DNA of 64,000 bases from Embleya sp040629175. Its GTDB lineage: Bacteria; Actinomycetota; Actinomycetes; Streptomycetales; Streptomycetaceae. Under the pieces are notes generated by a model. It saw only the letters and a list, made by a program, of their open reading frames with translations. It did not search any database and was not told the origin of the DNA. Position 1 is the first letter of the stretch; the number at the start of each line of letters is the position of its first letter. Below, one piece after another: positions 25,523-34,108 of the stretch. A program made the translations under genes and the position numbers. The stretch spans positions 1 through 64,000 of the forward strand of contig NZ_JBEXUX010000011.1 in NCBI RefSeq assembly GCF_040629175.1, written 5' to 3'.

Positions 25523-25556
25523 ATCTAATGGATAGAGTTTATTCTGAGCATTAGAT
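25523..25556. promoter_or_regulatory. Inverted-repeat operator in the VOC gene promoter
   Basis: ATCTAAT (25523-25529) and ATTAGAT (25550-25556) are exact complements in the only A+T-rich stretch for kilobases. A nested TCTA...TAGA pair lies in 25525-25535. Such sites are typical of MarR- or PadR-like regulators. No such regulator is encoded nearby. Confidence 0.55.
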
Positions 25557-25606
25557 AAGCTCTTTCCGGTCACCACGCCCGTCACCATCCGAGGAGCAAG
25601 GACGAG

Positions 25607-26062
25607 ATGAGCACCATCAAGGCACTGCAGACCGGCCACGTCGGCCTCAACGTCACCGACCTCGACCGTTCCGTGTCCTTCTACAAGGCCGTGTTCGGAT
25701 TCGACGTCGCAGCCGAGGGCGAGGAGGCCGATCGCCGGTTCGCCTTCCTGGGCCGCGACGGGAAACTGCTGGTCACCCTGTGGCAGCAGAGCGAGGGGGC
25801 GTTCCCGGCCGACCGAGCCGGACTGCATCACCTGTCGTTCCAGGTCGAGACCATCGACGAGGTCAAGGCCGTCGAGCAGATCCTGCGCGGCCTCGACGCG
25901 CAGTTCGCGTACGACGGCGTGGTGCCGCACGGCGAGAACGGCACGTCGGGCGGCATCTTCTTCACCGACCCGGACGGCATCCGTCTGGAGATCTACGCCC
26001 CCGACGGCGCCGACCCGGCGGACGCGCCCACCGCGGGTGCGCCGACCTGCGGCTTCTTCTAG
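25607..26062 (+). CDS. VOC-superfamily protein (glyoxalase/dioxygenase fold)
   Basis: A 151-residue metalloenzyme-fold protein. It has the two betaalphabetabetabeta modules of vicinal-oxygen-chelate proteins: GHVGLNVTDLDRSVSFYKAVFG at the start, LHHLSFQVETIDEV in the middle, and FFTDPDGIRLEIYAPDG at the end, with His and Glu at the usual metal positions. Relatives include glyoxalase I, extradiol dioxygenases and drug-resistance proteins. In similar actinobacterial loci it precedes a PNPOx-like gene, as is still recognisable here. Confidence 0.88.
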   Translation: MSTIKALQTGHVGLNVTDLDRSVSFYKAVFGFDVAAEGEEADRRFAFLGRDGKLLVTLWQQSEGAFPADRAGLHHLSFQVETIDEVKAVEQILRGLDAQFAYDGVVPHGENGTSGGIFFTDPDGIRLEIYAPDGADPADAPTAGAPTCGFF

Positions 26063-26120
26063 ACCCGCGCGGCGGTCGCGCCGCAACAGTCGAGCGCACC
26101 ATCGATTCGGGAGGAACGCC

Positions 26121-26480
26121 GTGGCAACCCAGCACCAACCCGGGGAGATCGCCGTCCAAGAGCGCGCCGGTCCGACCCGTCGGGCATCCCACGCGCCGGC
26201 CGGAATCGGCGACACGATCCCACCCGTCGCCGTGGCGTTCCTCGCCGACCAACCCGTGATCATCGTCGGCGGCACGGACCGCGCGGGCCGCATCCGGGCG
26301 ACGCAACCGACCGGCGCCCCGGGATTCCTGCGGGTGCCCCACCCGGGCACCCTGTGCGTCGACGCACTGCCGATCCCCGAGGATCCGCCGGCCGAACTGC
26401 TCCGTGGCCGGCCCGGGTCGGCATGATCGCCATCGAACCCGCCACCCGCCGCCGCCTGCGGGTCGACGGGGCCGGCCGGC
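26121..26480 (+). pseudogene. Decayed pyridoxamine-5'-phosphate oxidase-like gene
   Basis: The first 95 or so codons, from GTG 26121 with a GGAGGAA ribosome site, read like the N-terminal part of large PNPOx-like proteins: GEIAVQERAG, IPPVAVAFLADQPVIIVGGTD, PGFLRVPHPGTLCVDALP. The frame stops at 26424. In the next frame, the sequence continues in family style from about 26408 (ARVGMIAIEPATRRRLRVDG) and is then lost. This is a single-base frameshift followed by loss of the rest of the gene. Confidence 0.7.
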
Positions 26481-26556
26481 GCTCTCGCGCGGCCACGAGC
26501 CGCATCTGCCCTCGAGAAGCACGCTCGGCGCCCAGGGGCGGTTCGACGACCGGCGC

Positions 26557-26925
26557 TCAAGCCCGCGAAGTGAGCAGGATTGCTGCGACCGAGAGCACGA
26601 AGGCCGTTATGAAGCCGGTCAGTTGGTTCTGTGCCGCGCCGGTGGAAAGATCGGCCTTGGCCACCATACTGCCGATCGCCACGCCGGACAGGCCCGCGGG
26701 CACCATGAGCAACTGGATCAGCCGATCGTCCGCCCCCGACTCCCACTTCAGCAGCTTCCACCCATTGCGGGTCAGGGCCACGCCGAGCGCGATGACGAAC
26801 ACGCTGAGGAAGGCCAGCCACCCGACGTCACCGAAGGAGACCAGCCCCCACACCATCCCGGCCGCTCCGGCGGACCCCACGATCAGCCCATACGTGATAC
26901 CGAGCACTCCCGCAACCGTTCTCAT
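26557..26925 (-). CDS. Small membrane protein, function unknown
   Basis: A 122-residue protein with four hydrophobic segments (about residues 3-24, 34-52, 70-85 and 100-119). The ATG at 26925 has a GGAGG ribosome site. There is no enzyme motif. It is not clearly linked to either neighbour. Confidence 0.8.
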   Translation of the reverse strand: MRTVAGVLGITYGLIVGSAGAAGMVWGLVSFGDVGWLAFLSVFVIALGVALTRNGWKLLKWESGADDRLIQLLMVPAGLSGVAIGSMVAKADLSTGAAQNQLTGFITAFVLSVAAILLTSRA

Positions 26926-27078
26926 GGGACAACCTCCGGGGTAGGACGGGCACTTGACGGGCCTGGGGAAGCTATCCGCCCCGCCCCGGGAAAACAGAGG
27001 GACTTCCCGGTGCCTGGTCCCGGCGCCACTGCTCGGGTCGAGAAGCAGGCCGACCGTGACACCCCACGGCCGGTCGTA

Positions 27079-28038
27079 TCACTCCGGCGATGGAGGGTGT
27101 TCCGGTGTTGTGGTGGCCCGAAGCGGCAGGCCGGGATCGTCGATGGCGCGCCGACTCAGGTGGAGTTCGCGCAGGCGCGGCAGGCTGCGCACGGCCGGGT
27201 CCACGGCACGCACCAGGCTCCAGCTCAGGTCGAGGTGCTCCAGGCCGGCGAGGCGGGTCGTCTCCGGCGGGAGTTCGCGCACATCACAGGTGCTGAGGTC
27301 CAGGTACCGGAGCCGGGTCATGTGCCCGATGGAAGACGGAATGTCGGTGAGGCCGCTCAACGGGAGGATCAGTGTTTCGAGCGCGGTCAGGTTCCACAGG
27401 TCGGCGGGTGGGGCGGACCACAGCCCGTCGTCGTCGCAGAGGATTCCGTTGCCGAGATCGAGGTCGCGTAGCGCGCGGAGATTCCCGATGCCCGGCGGCA
27501 GTTCGTCGACCCGGCAGTCCGGTATGGACAGTTCGCGCAGCTCGGCGAGTTCCCACAGCGCCGCCGGGATTCCGCCGGTTTCCAGTGAACTGCCGTTCAG
27601 CGCCAGGCGGCGCAGGGACACGAGTCGGCCGAGTTCCGCCGGGATGGCCTTCAGCGGCGCGGATTGGGCCTGCAGGACTTCCAGCCGGCGGAGCTCGCCG
27701 GTCGTGACGGGTAGTTCGGCGAGTTCGCCGCTGGTGACGGTCAGCTCGCGCAGCTTGGCGAGGAGGCCGATCTGCGGCGGCAGGGCGGTGATCGGTGCGG
27801 AGATCTGCAAACTCTCCAGCCGCGTCAGTCGCCCGATCGCGGCGGGAATCTCGTGGAGGTAGTCGGCATGGACGGCAAGGTGGCGCAGCCGCTGCAAGCG
27901 CCACAGCTCGTCCGGTAGTGCGGGCAGGTCGCATTCGCTGATGCGGACGACCTCGATATCCGGGTCGGCGCGGGAAAGTTCGGTCGCCACCCTGTCATAC
28001 GCCGGCTGCTGCCACTCTCCCCATTCCACACAGCCCAC
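27079..28038 (-). CDS. Leucine-rich-repeat protein
   Basis: About 319 residues made almost wholly of leucine-rich repeats of 22-24 residues, roughly ten units, with the pattern LxxLxxLxLxxxxLxxLPxxIGxL (for example LPPQIGLLAKLRELTV and IPAELGRLVSLRRLAL). No signal peptide, so it is probably an intracellular protein-binding scaffold. The start is uncertain: GTG at 28038 or 28029, each without a strong ribosome site; the frame is open to 28239 but low in protein character. Such proteins are sporadic in streptomycetes and their partners are unknown. Confidence 0.82.
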   Translation of the reverse strand: MGCVEWGEWQQPAYDRVATELSRADPDIEVVRISECDLPALPDELWRLQRLRHLAVHADYLHEIPAAIGRLTRLESLQISAPITALPPQIGLLAKLRELTVTSGELAELPVTTGELRRLEVLQAQSAPLKAIPAELGRLVSLRRLALNGSSLETGGIPAALWELAELRELSIPDCRVDELPPGIGNLRALRDLDLGNGILCDDDGLWSAPPADLWNLTALETLILPLSGLTDIPSSIGHMTRLRYLDLSTCDVRELPPETTRLAGLEHLDLSWSLVRAVDPAVRSLPRLRELHLSRRAIDDPGLPLRATTTPEHPPSPE

Positions 28039-28165
28039 AGTAGGGCTCAGGCGAGGTTGGACGTGGGGATCGGGTGCCTCGCGTTCGCGCCGGCCGGCGT
28101 GGACTCGACGCGCGGAACGCCGCCGGCCCCGGTTCGTCGGGCCGCCGGTTCGCAGAGCAGGCTCA

Positions 28166-28555
28166 GTGTTCGGCTGCCGCGCGGTGGTGTTTCTCCCGGT
28201 GGGCGAGGAGTTCGTCCGCGGCCTCGGCGTCGACTTCACCGCACACGCCGAGCCGGAATGGGACGCGGTCGTGGACCCCGCGCAACTCGATGGCCGGGCC
28301 CTCGAACCGGTCCGCGACGGCGGCGCCTACGTCGGCCTGCGGCCCGGCCTCGAACCCGCGGGCGAGCGCGGCATCTCGGTCGCCTCCTTGGTCACCGCAT
28401 CCGACCGCACCCGCCTCGCCGATCTCCTCGCCCGCGCCGCCGCCGGCGATCTCCCGACCCGCGTCCACGCCGTCGTTCCCCTGGACCGGGCCGCCGACGC
28501 CCACCGGGCCACCGCCGAGGGCGGCCTCCGCGGCCGCTACGTCATCCGCCCCTGA
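28166..28555 (+). pseudogene. C-terminal remnant of an alcohol dehydrogenase/quinone reductase
   Basis: The frame from about 28166 resembles the second half of the Rossmann domain and the C-terminus of a medium-chain dehydrogenase: VRGLGVDFTAHAEPEWDAVVDPAQLDG, EPVRDGGAYVGLRP, TRLADLLARAAAGDLPTRVHAVVPLDRAADAHRATAEGG with GLRGRYVIRP at the end. The whole GroES-like N-terminal domain and the glycine-rich cofactor loop are missing. The stop overlaps the end of the convergent oxidoreductase gene by 14 bases. Confidence 0.72.
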
Positions 28556-29717
28556 CCGGCCCGGGAGCGGACGACGGCGCGCCGTCGGGGACGACGCTCG
28601 AACGCTGCTCCCCGGTGGGCCGGCCCCGGATCCAGTCCACGGCAATCCGCTCGAGCGTGCCACTCGCCGCCGAGCGCCGGATCGCCGCGAGCACGGCGTG
28701 TTGCCGCACCGCGTCGGCGAAGTCCGGTCGGGGGCGCCGCTGTTCCGCGAGTGCTCGGGCGAACTCCTGGTACAGCGCCGCGATCCGCGTCGCCGGGCCG
28801 GGTGGGATCCCGGGAGGAGCCGTGCGGTAGGCATCGGGTACGGCGACAGCTTCGCCATCGAGGTCGATGTCCCAGTCGGTCCAGTGCAGGTATTCCCCCC
28901 GTCGACGCGGGGCGATCGTCAATGTTCCTCCCGTGCCCACGAGTCGGATCGAGAATCCGACCCGGCTCGGCCGGTCCCCGCCGAGGACGGCGACGGACGT
29001 TTCGGCGCCGCCTGCGAGTCGCCCCTGCAGGAGCACGTGACGCGGGTTGCGATTGACGACGTCCTCGGTGGTGCCCGCGATCCGTACGGGCTCGCCCGCG
29101 CCCGGCAGCCGCGCGGACACTTCGGTCAGCGGCCCGGCGATCCGCTCCAGCGTGGCGAGGAAGTGCCCGGCCATGATCGGCAGAATCGACGTGCCGCCCG
29201 CGGGGTCCAGCGTCCAGGCCAGCTCCGCCGGGATCGTCGCGCCCCCGAACGGATCGCCGTCGGCGACCATGACCGCCGCTTCGAGCCGGCCGATCCGGCC
29301 GTCCGCGAGCAGGTCGGCCACGAAGCGGGCGTCGGGGGAGTGGTGACCCTGTAGGACGACGGCGTGCCGTACACCGGCCGCGTCCGCCGCTGCCGCCAAC
29401 TCGCGTGCCTGGTCGACATCCACGCCCAGCGGCCATTCGGAGACCACGTGCTTGCCGTGTTCGAGCGCGGCTGTGATGACCTCGGCGTGCGCGGGCGCCT
29501 TCACGGAGACCACGACCAGGTCGACCTCGGGATGGGCGGCCAACGCCGCCGCGTCGGTCAGCGCGTGCGACACACCGTGCTCGGCGGCGACGCGCTCGGC
29601 ACTGGCCCGGTTGGTGGTGGCGACCGCGGTCACCCGGAACTGCGGCAGTCGCACCAGCGCGGGCAGGTGCGTACCGGACGCCCAACCGCTCGCTCCGACC
29701 ACGCCGACTCTGATCAT
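28542..29717 (-). CDS. Gfo/Idh/MocA-family oxidoreductase
   Basis: A 391-residue NAD(P)-dependent oxidoreductase. The Rossmann start is IRVGVVGASGWASGTHLPAL, then VVSVKAPAHAEVITAALEHGKHVVSEWPLG, the typical EKP-like position (here SEWPL, so the usual catalytic Lys is replaced). This change recalls the Gal80-like branch, some members of which are not catalytic. It is divergent from a TetR gene with operators between them, so it is the likely target of that repressor. Confidence 0.9.
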   Translation of the reverse strand: MIRVGVVGASGWASGTHLPALVRLPQFRVTAVATTNRASAERVAAEHGVSHALTDAAALAAHPEVDLVVVSVKAPAHAEVITAALEHGKHVVSEWPLGVDVDQARELAAAADAAGVRHAVVLQGHHSPDARFVADLLADGRIGRLEAAVMVADGDPFGGATIPAELAWTLDPAGGTSILPIMAGHFLATLERIAGPLTEVSARLPGAGEPVRIAGTTEDVVNRNPRHVLLQGRLAGGAETSVAVLGGDRPSRVGFSIRLVGTGGTLTIAPRRRGEYLHWTDWDIDLDGEAVAVPDAYRTAPPGIPPGPATRIAALYQEFARALAEQRRPRPDFADAVRQHAVLAAIRRSAASGTLERIAVDWIRGRPTGEQRSSVVPDGAPSSAPGPVRGG

Positions 29718-29736
29718 GACTGGCCTCCCAAGTTTT

Positions 29737-29750
29737 ATACCGATCGGTAT
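29737..29750. promoter_or_regulatory. TetR-type operator 1
   Basis: ATACCGATCGGTAT is a perfect 14-base palindrome just upstream of the oxidoreductase gene start (29717). It is well placed to repress that gene. Confidence 0.75.
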
Positions 29751-29785
29751 TCAACTGGATGCCAGGCGCCCGCGCAAGGAGTAGA

Positions 29786-29799
29786 ATACCGACAGGTAC
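29786..29799. promoter_or_regulatory. TetR-type operator 2
   Basis: ATACCGACAGGTAC is an imperfect copy of the palindrome at 29737-29750, 20 bases before the TetR start codon. It suggests autoregulation. Confidence 0.65.
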
Positions 29800-29818
29800 A
29801 AAACTGGAGGAGGCCGCG

Positions 29819-30400
29819 ATGCCAGGGGGACGCCCACGCTCGTTCAACCCCGACACGGCACTCGACCGTGCGCTGGAACTGTTCTGGCAACAGGGCTACG
29901 AAGGCACATCGCTCGCCGAACTCACCGCCGCAATGGGCATCAACAAGCCCAGCCTGTACGCCGTATACGGCAACAAGGAGCAACTCTTCGCCAAGGCGCT
30001 CGACCGCTACTTCGCCGGCCCCGGCGCCTTCGCCGCCGAGGCACTCGACGAACCCACCATCCGCGCCGTCGTCGAGCGCCTCGTATTCGGCAGCATCGAA
30101 CTCACCACCGGCGCGGACACCCCGCACGGTTGCCTCACCGTCAAAGGCGTCCACGCCTGTGGCCCCGATGCCGGGCCGGTGCGCGACGACGCCGTCCGCC
30201 GCCGCAAGGCCGGCGAGGCGGCGCTGCGCCGCCGCTTCGAGAACGCGCCCGACCTGCCCCGGGGCACGAACGCCGCGACGCTCGCCCAACTCGTCCACAC
30301 CCTCACCGACGGCATCGCCGTGCAGGCCGCCGCGGGCCGGGGCGGCGGGGAACTGCGCGCCGTCGCGGAACTCGCCTTGCGGGGACTGCTCGACGACTGA
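29819..30400 (+). CDS. TetR/AcrR-family transcriptional regulator
   Basis: A 193-residue repressor. The N-terminal domain has the helix-turn-helix TSLAELTAAMGINKPSLYAVYGNKEQLFAKAL with the typical YxxFGNKxxLF-like motif. The C-terminal ligand domain includes TPHGCLTVKGVHACGP, common in a large TetR branch. The ATG at 29819 follows GGAGGAGG. It is divergent from the Gfo/Idh/MocA gene and probably controls it. Confidence 0.93.
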   Translation: MPGGRPRSFNPDTALDRALELFWQQGYEGTSLAELTAAMGINKPSLYAVYGNKEQLFAKALDRYFAGPGAFAAEALDEPTIRAVVERLVFGSIELTTGADTPHGCLTVKGVHACGPDAGPVRDDAVRRRKAGEAALRRRFENAPDLPRGTNAATLAQLVHTLTDGIAVQAAAGRGGGELRAVAELALRGLLDD

Positions 30401-30533
30401 GCGCCGTGGGTTCGCGAATCCGTGTCGTATGCCCGGTGGCGATGTCATCCGAGTAGCCGATCCGACACGGGATCGGCAACCGCTGCCGCTGGGCGCCCTG
30501 TTGGCTCCCGGGCGGGGCGGGTAGCGTGCCGGT

Positions 30534-31097
30534 ATGAAGAGCGCAGAGACTCCCATGACGGTGGAACAGATCGGTGCGGCCTTGGCCGCGTTGGGCATCT
30601 ACGACGACGACAACACACCCGCCGAACATGCCGAAAACGCCGCACCGTCCGCCGGCGTCGACGCCTACCGGCTGCGGCTGCTCAACACCCTGCTGGGCGC
30701 GGTGCAGGGGCAGGCGAAGCTCGCCGACGAAGTCGCGGGGGACAGCGAGGAGTTGTTCGTCGCATGGTTGGAGCAAATCAAGGCCGCCGACGCCTGGGAC
30801 GACGCGGCGAGGCAGATGGCCTTCCTGGGCTGGCAGGTCCGGCGGGTCGGCATCCCGCTCTACTGGATCGCCAAGATCCCGGACGCCGGGCCGGTCGTGG
30901 TGTCGGCCTCGCACGCCGCCGAGGCGCTGCACGTGATGCTGGGCGTGATCGCCGCAGTCGACGAGGCGACCGCGACCGGCGACGTGGAAACCATCGCCGC
31001 CCAGATGGGCGTGGTGAAGGCGGCCCGGGAACTACTGGTGGCCGCCCTCGACAACGCCGACATCATGCTGGACATGGTCGAGTCGGCCGGCTCGTAG
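30534..31097 (+). CDS. Hypothetical helical protein, function unknown
   Basis: A 187-residue acidic, Ala-rich, mostly helical protein with no recognised family motif and no signal peptide. An alternative start is the ATG at 30555. The codon pattern is typical of the region, so the gene is likely real. Confidence 0.65.
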   Translation: MKSAETPMTVEQIGAALAALGIYDDDNTPAEHAENAAPSAGVDAYRLRLLNTLLGAVQGQAKLADEVAGDSEELFVAWLEQIKAADAWDDAARQMAFLGWQVRRVGIPLYWIAKIPDAGPVVVSASHAAEALHVMLGVIAAVDEATATGDVETIAAQMGVVKAARELLVAALDNADIMLDMVESAGS

Positions 31098-31496
31098 TCC
31101 TACGAGCACGCCTCCACCGCATGCCGGGGGAACCGCACCACAGCCGCGAGGATCCGCCACGCAGCCACGCAGCCACGCAGCCACGCAGCCGGCGCCACGC
31201 CGTCCGTCGTCGGTCGGGATGTCCGTCGACGTGACGAGCGGGCGGGGCCGCCGAGGAGAGCGAACGCCTGGTCCGGGCCTACAGGCCGCCCGTGGGTCGG
31301 CACCGGAGTTCCTCGGTCGAGGACTCCCGTTGATCTTCACCGAACGTCATGATGGGAACTCGCACCGTGAGGTCGGGGAAGGGGGGTGCGGTGTCGGGCG
31401 AGTCGGGCAAGAGCCACAGGGCACCCACCGCGCCACGAGAGCTGTTCTCGTGCTCCCATCCGACACCAATGGCATCGGCGTTCGGAGGCAATGTCC
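31098..31496. other. Intergenic stretch with a short tandem repeat
   Basis: About 400 bases with no gene seen. It holds a tandem array of an 8-base unit at 31157-31190 and the promoter of the methyltransferase. Confidence 0.45.
31157..31190. repeat. Tandem 8-bp repeat, four copies
   Basis: CCACGCAG is repeated four times head to tail and followed by CC. It is non-coding as far as can be seen and looks like a simple slippage repeat. Confidence 0.9.
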
Positions 31497-32531
31497 ATGA
31501 ACCATGATTCCGGCGAGTCGGCGCGTGGGCGGCGCAGTGCCGCCCTCGTCATCGAGGAAGCCCTGGGGTTTCTGTATCCCGCCGCGTTACGTGCCGCCGC
31601 AGCGGTCGGAGTGGCGGACCACCTGACCGAAGGACCCCGCGACGCGGCGGAACTGGCACGGTTGACGGGCACCGAGACACGGAATCTGTACCGGGTATTG
31701 CGATTGCTGGCCACCCGAGGTCTGTTCGAACAGGACGACCGCGGTCGTTTCCGGCTGACCCCGGCGGGAGACTCGCTGCGTTCCGACGCGCCCGTGTCGG
31801 TGCGCTCGGCCGTGCTGATGCTGACCGACCGGACGATGTGGCTGCCGAGCGGGGAGATGACCCGGTGCCTGGAAACGGGTTCCTCGGCCTTCGACGACAT
31901 CTTCGGAATGCCGTTCTTCGACCACTTCGCCCAGGACGGGCAGACCGCTGCCGTCTTCCATGCGGGCATGGCCGCCATGTCGGAGGCGGAGAACGTTCCC
32001 ATCGCCGACGGCTACGCCTTCCCCGAGGCAGCCACGATCGTGGACGTGGGCGGCGGTTACGGAGGTTTCCTGCTCGCCGCACTGCGAACCGGACCGGGCC
32101 TGCGGGGCGTTCTGTACGACCAGGCCCACGTCCTGGCGGGCCACCGTCTCGATGTCCGGGACCTGGCGGGCCGCTGGGAGACGGTGGAGGGCGACTTCTT
32201 CGCCTCGGTCCCGGCCGGCGACATCCACCTTCTCAAGCGCATCCTGCACGACTGGGACGACGAGCAGTGCGTAAGGATCCTGCGCAACTGCCGCCGGGCG
32301 ATGGGCCCCCGAGGCCGGGTCCTCGTCGTCGACGCGGTCCTGCCCCAGGGCAACGAACCCCATCAAGGCAAAGCCCTGGACCTGATGATGATGGCGTCCC
32401 TGGTCGGCCGCGAGCGCACCGAGGCGGACTTCGCCCGTCTGTTCGACGCGGCGGACCTACGGCTGAACCGGGTCATTGCGACCCCGACGGTGCTGTCGAT
32501 CGTCGAAGGCACCACCGGCGAGCCGGCGTGA
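31497..32531 (+). CDS. SAM-dependent O-methyltransferase
   Basis: A 344-residue enzyme of the plant-type/actinobacterial O-methyltransferase family seen in secondary metabolism. An N-terminal winged-helix dimerisation domain (DAAELARLTGTETRNLYRVLRLLATRGLF) is followed by the SAM-binding motif IVDVGGGYGGFLLAAL and the catalytic His in LLKRILHDWDDEQ. The ATG at 31497 is 8 bases from GGAGG; the ATG at 31491 is too close. No other biosynthesis gene lies beside it, so it may act alone on a phenolic compound. Confidence 0.9.
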   Translation: MNHDSGESARGRRSAALVIEEALGFLYPAALRAAAAVGVADHLTEGPRDAAELARLTGTETRNLYRVLRLLATRGLFEQDDRGRFRLTPAGDSLRSDAPVSVRSAVLMLTDRTMWLPSGEMTRCLETGSSAFDDIFGMPFFDHFAQDGQTAAVFHAGMAAMSEAENVPIADGYAFPEAATIVDVGGGYGGFLLAALRTGPGLRGVLYDQAHVLAGHRLDVRDLAGRWETVEGDFFASVPAGDIHLLKRILHDWDDEQCVRILRNCRRAMGPRGRVLVVDAVLPQGNEPHQGKALDLMMMASLVGRERTEADFARLFDAADLRLNRVIATPTVLSIVEGTTGEPA

Positions 32532-32565
32532 AGTTCGACCAGGGTCGCGATCGCGGGTGACCGTG

Positions 32566-32607
32566 CGCGCATGCCCCCGTGCCCGATCGGGCACGAGGGC
32601 ATGCGCG
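32566..32607 (+). terminator. Long palindromic terminator
   Basis: A 42-base palindrome with one mismatch pair (arms CGCGCATGCCC/GGGCATGCGCG and CGTGCCCGAT/ATCGGGCACG), 35 bases past the methyltransferase stop. Confidence 0.8.
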
Positions 32608-32807
32608 AGGCGCCCGGTGGCGACGCCTCTCGGGAGGGCTTTTCGAGGAAATGGCACCGGCGAGGTCCGAATGCCGTCATGAACCGCGTCGCACGGCACG
32701 TTCGGTGGGGTCGTCGAAAAGCGGCTGCTTCCGAAATCCACCAGCGGCCCATCCGGCGTCGCATACGCTCCTGCGAGAGCCCGGGGGATTCCCACCGAAC
32801 GAGTCGA

Positions 32808-33317
32808 TCACTGCGCTATGTCGAGAAGGAACTTCTCGTTCTCGCCGCCGTTGGCGTTGACTTGGCAGTTCACCGTTCCGCCGGGCCCGGTGGCGGCGGT
32901 CACTCCGCTGCCGGTCACCAGACGCAGATATGTGCCCGGGAAGGCCGCCGACTCGAAGGAGAAGGAACCGTCGGCCTGGGCGCGGGCCTTGAATTTCTCA
33001 TAGGGGCCGGCGCCGTATTGACAGTTGACCGTCCCGCCTCCGGCCATGGTGGCGGGGACCCCGGTGCCGTCCATGCGCAGGAACACGTTCGGGAAGGCCA
33101 CCGACTCGAAGGCATACGAACCGTCGGTCTGCGGGTGGACCTTGTACGTCGTCCAGGCGCCGGGGCCGTACTGACAGTTGACCGTCCCGGCTCCATTGTT
33201 CGTCGAGGTGGCCACACCGGTGCCGTCCATGCGCAGGTAGATGTTCTGGAAGAATGTCGAACGAATCGTGATCGGAGTTTTTTCTGCCTTTGCGAGGTCG
33301 GTTGCAGACAACGACAT
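32808..33317 (-). CDS. Three-repeat beta-trefoil/fascin-like protein
   Basis: A 169-residue protein with three internal repeats of about 47 residues. Each has (N/G)xx(L)R(M/L)xGTGV, then GGGTVNCQYG, then a FESxAF end: NIYLRMDGTGV, NVFLRMDGTGV and TYLRLVTGSGV. Threefold repeats of this size suit a beta-trefoil, as in actin-bundling fascin or lectins. No signal peptide is seen. The ATG at 33317 has AAGGAGA 9 bases upstream. It may bind glycans or proteins; the function is unknown. Confidence 0.78.
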   Translation of the reverse strand: MSLSATDLAKAEKTPITIRSTFFQNIYLRMDGTGVATSTNNGAGTVNCQYGPGAWTTYKVHPQTDGSYAFESVAFPNVFLRMDGTGVPATMAGGGTVNCQYGAGPYEKFKARAQADGSFSFESAAFPGTYLRLVTGSGVTAATGPGGTVNCQVNANGGENEKFLLDIAQ

Positions 33318-33607
33318 GATGGTCATTCTCCTTCCGTCCGGGCGTGTCGCGACGTGGTTCGGCTCAAGTGCTTCCGGCGATCTTGCGGCACTGGATACGG
33401 GGCCGGAGGAATGCGTTCCGTTCGGTACTTGCGGCGTCGGACGGCAGGGTTCTCGGCAGCCGCCATCCACACTTTCCGCGCCCTCGTGCATTTTCTGCTC
33501 GGCGGGCCCCGAACGCACTGTATTCGCGCCGAAACGGCATGTCCATAGCCGGTGTTCCGGTAATACCGTGCGGATTTCGGTCGTGGTGGCCGGGCGACCC
33601 GGCCCGG

Positions 33608-34108
33608 CTACTCGGGGGCCGCAGTCAGGGCCGCGCGCCGGCCTCGGCCGAGGGACGCTCGGGCCGAGGCGGCCTTCGACCGGACGCGAAGCAGCCACGG
33701 GGGGCGTCTCGCGTGCGGGCGAGGGGCGTCGATGTCGGCCCAGACGGTCTTGTCGGACCGGTGTGTCCTGACGCCCCAGCCGGTGGTGATCGTGTCGAGG
33801 ATGTGCAGGCCGAAGCCACCCTCGTGTTCGGGGCCGGTGTTCCGGCGCATCGGCATGCGGGGATCGGTGTCCGTAACGGACAGCCGGACGCCACGTCGGG
33901 TTCGGCGCAGGGCCAGTCGCACCTCGCCGTCGGTGTGCAGGTGCGCGTTGGTCAGCAGTTCCGAGACGACCAGGACGACCGCCTCGATGTGCTCCTCGTC
34001 CCAGGCCCAGCCGGCGAGCGTGGTCCGCACCGCGTTTCGTGCCCGCGACGAGGCACCGGTCTGTCGTGGCACGCGCCACCGGACGAGGGGACCACGAAGT
34101 CGGGACAT
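33608..34108 (-). CDS. RsbW-like ATP-binding protein (anti-sigma factor type kinase)
   Basis: A 166-residue protein with the HATPase_c_2 fold. The N box is VVLVVSELLTNAHLH, G1 is VTDTDP, and the G2 glycine loop is EHEGGFGLHILDTI. Streptomycetes carry many such single-domain kinases that bind or phosphorylate anti-anti-sigma factors. The start is at 34108 or 34111, tandem ATGs after GAGGA. A remnant of a SigB/SigF-type sigma factor lies divergently beside it, which hints at a lost partner. Confidence 0.85.
   Translation of the reverse strand: MSRLRGPLVRWRVPRQTGASSRARNAVRTTLAGWAWDEEHIEAVVLVVSELLTNAHLHTDGEVRLALRRTRRGVRLSVTDTDPRMPMRRNTGPEHEGGFGLHILDTITTGWGVRTHRSDKTVWADIDAPRPHARRPPWLLRVRSKAASARASLGRGRRAALTAAPE

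Noticed and set aside
31157..31190. Possible CRISPR-like repeat
   Set aside because: The unit is 8 bases, directly tandem, without spacers and without cas genes.
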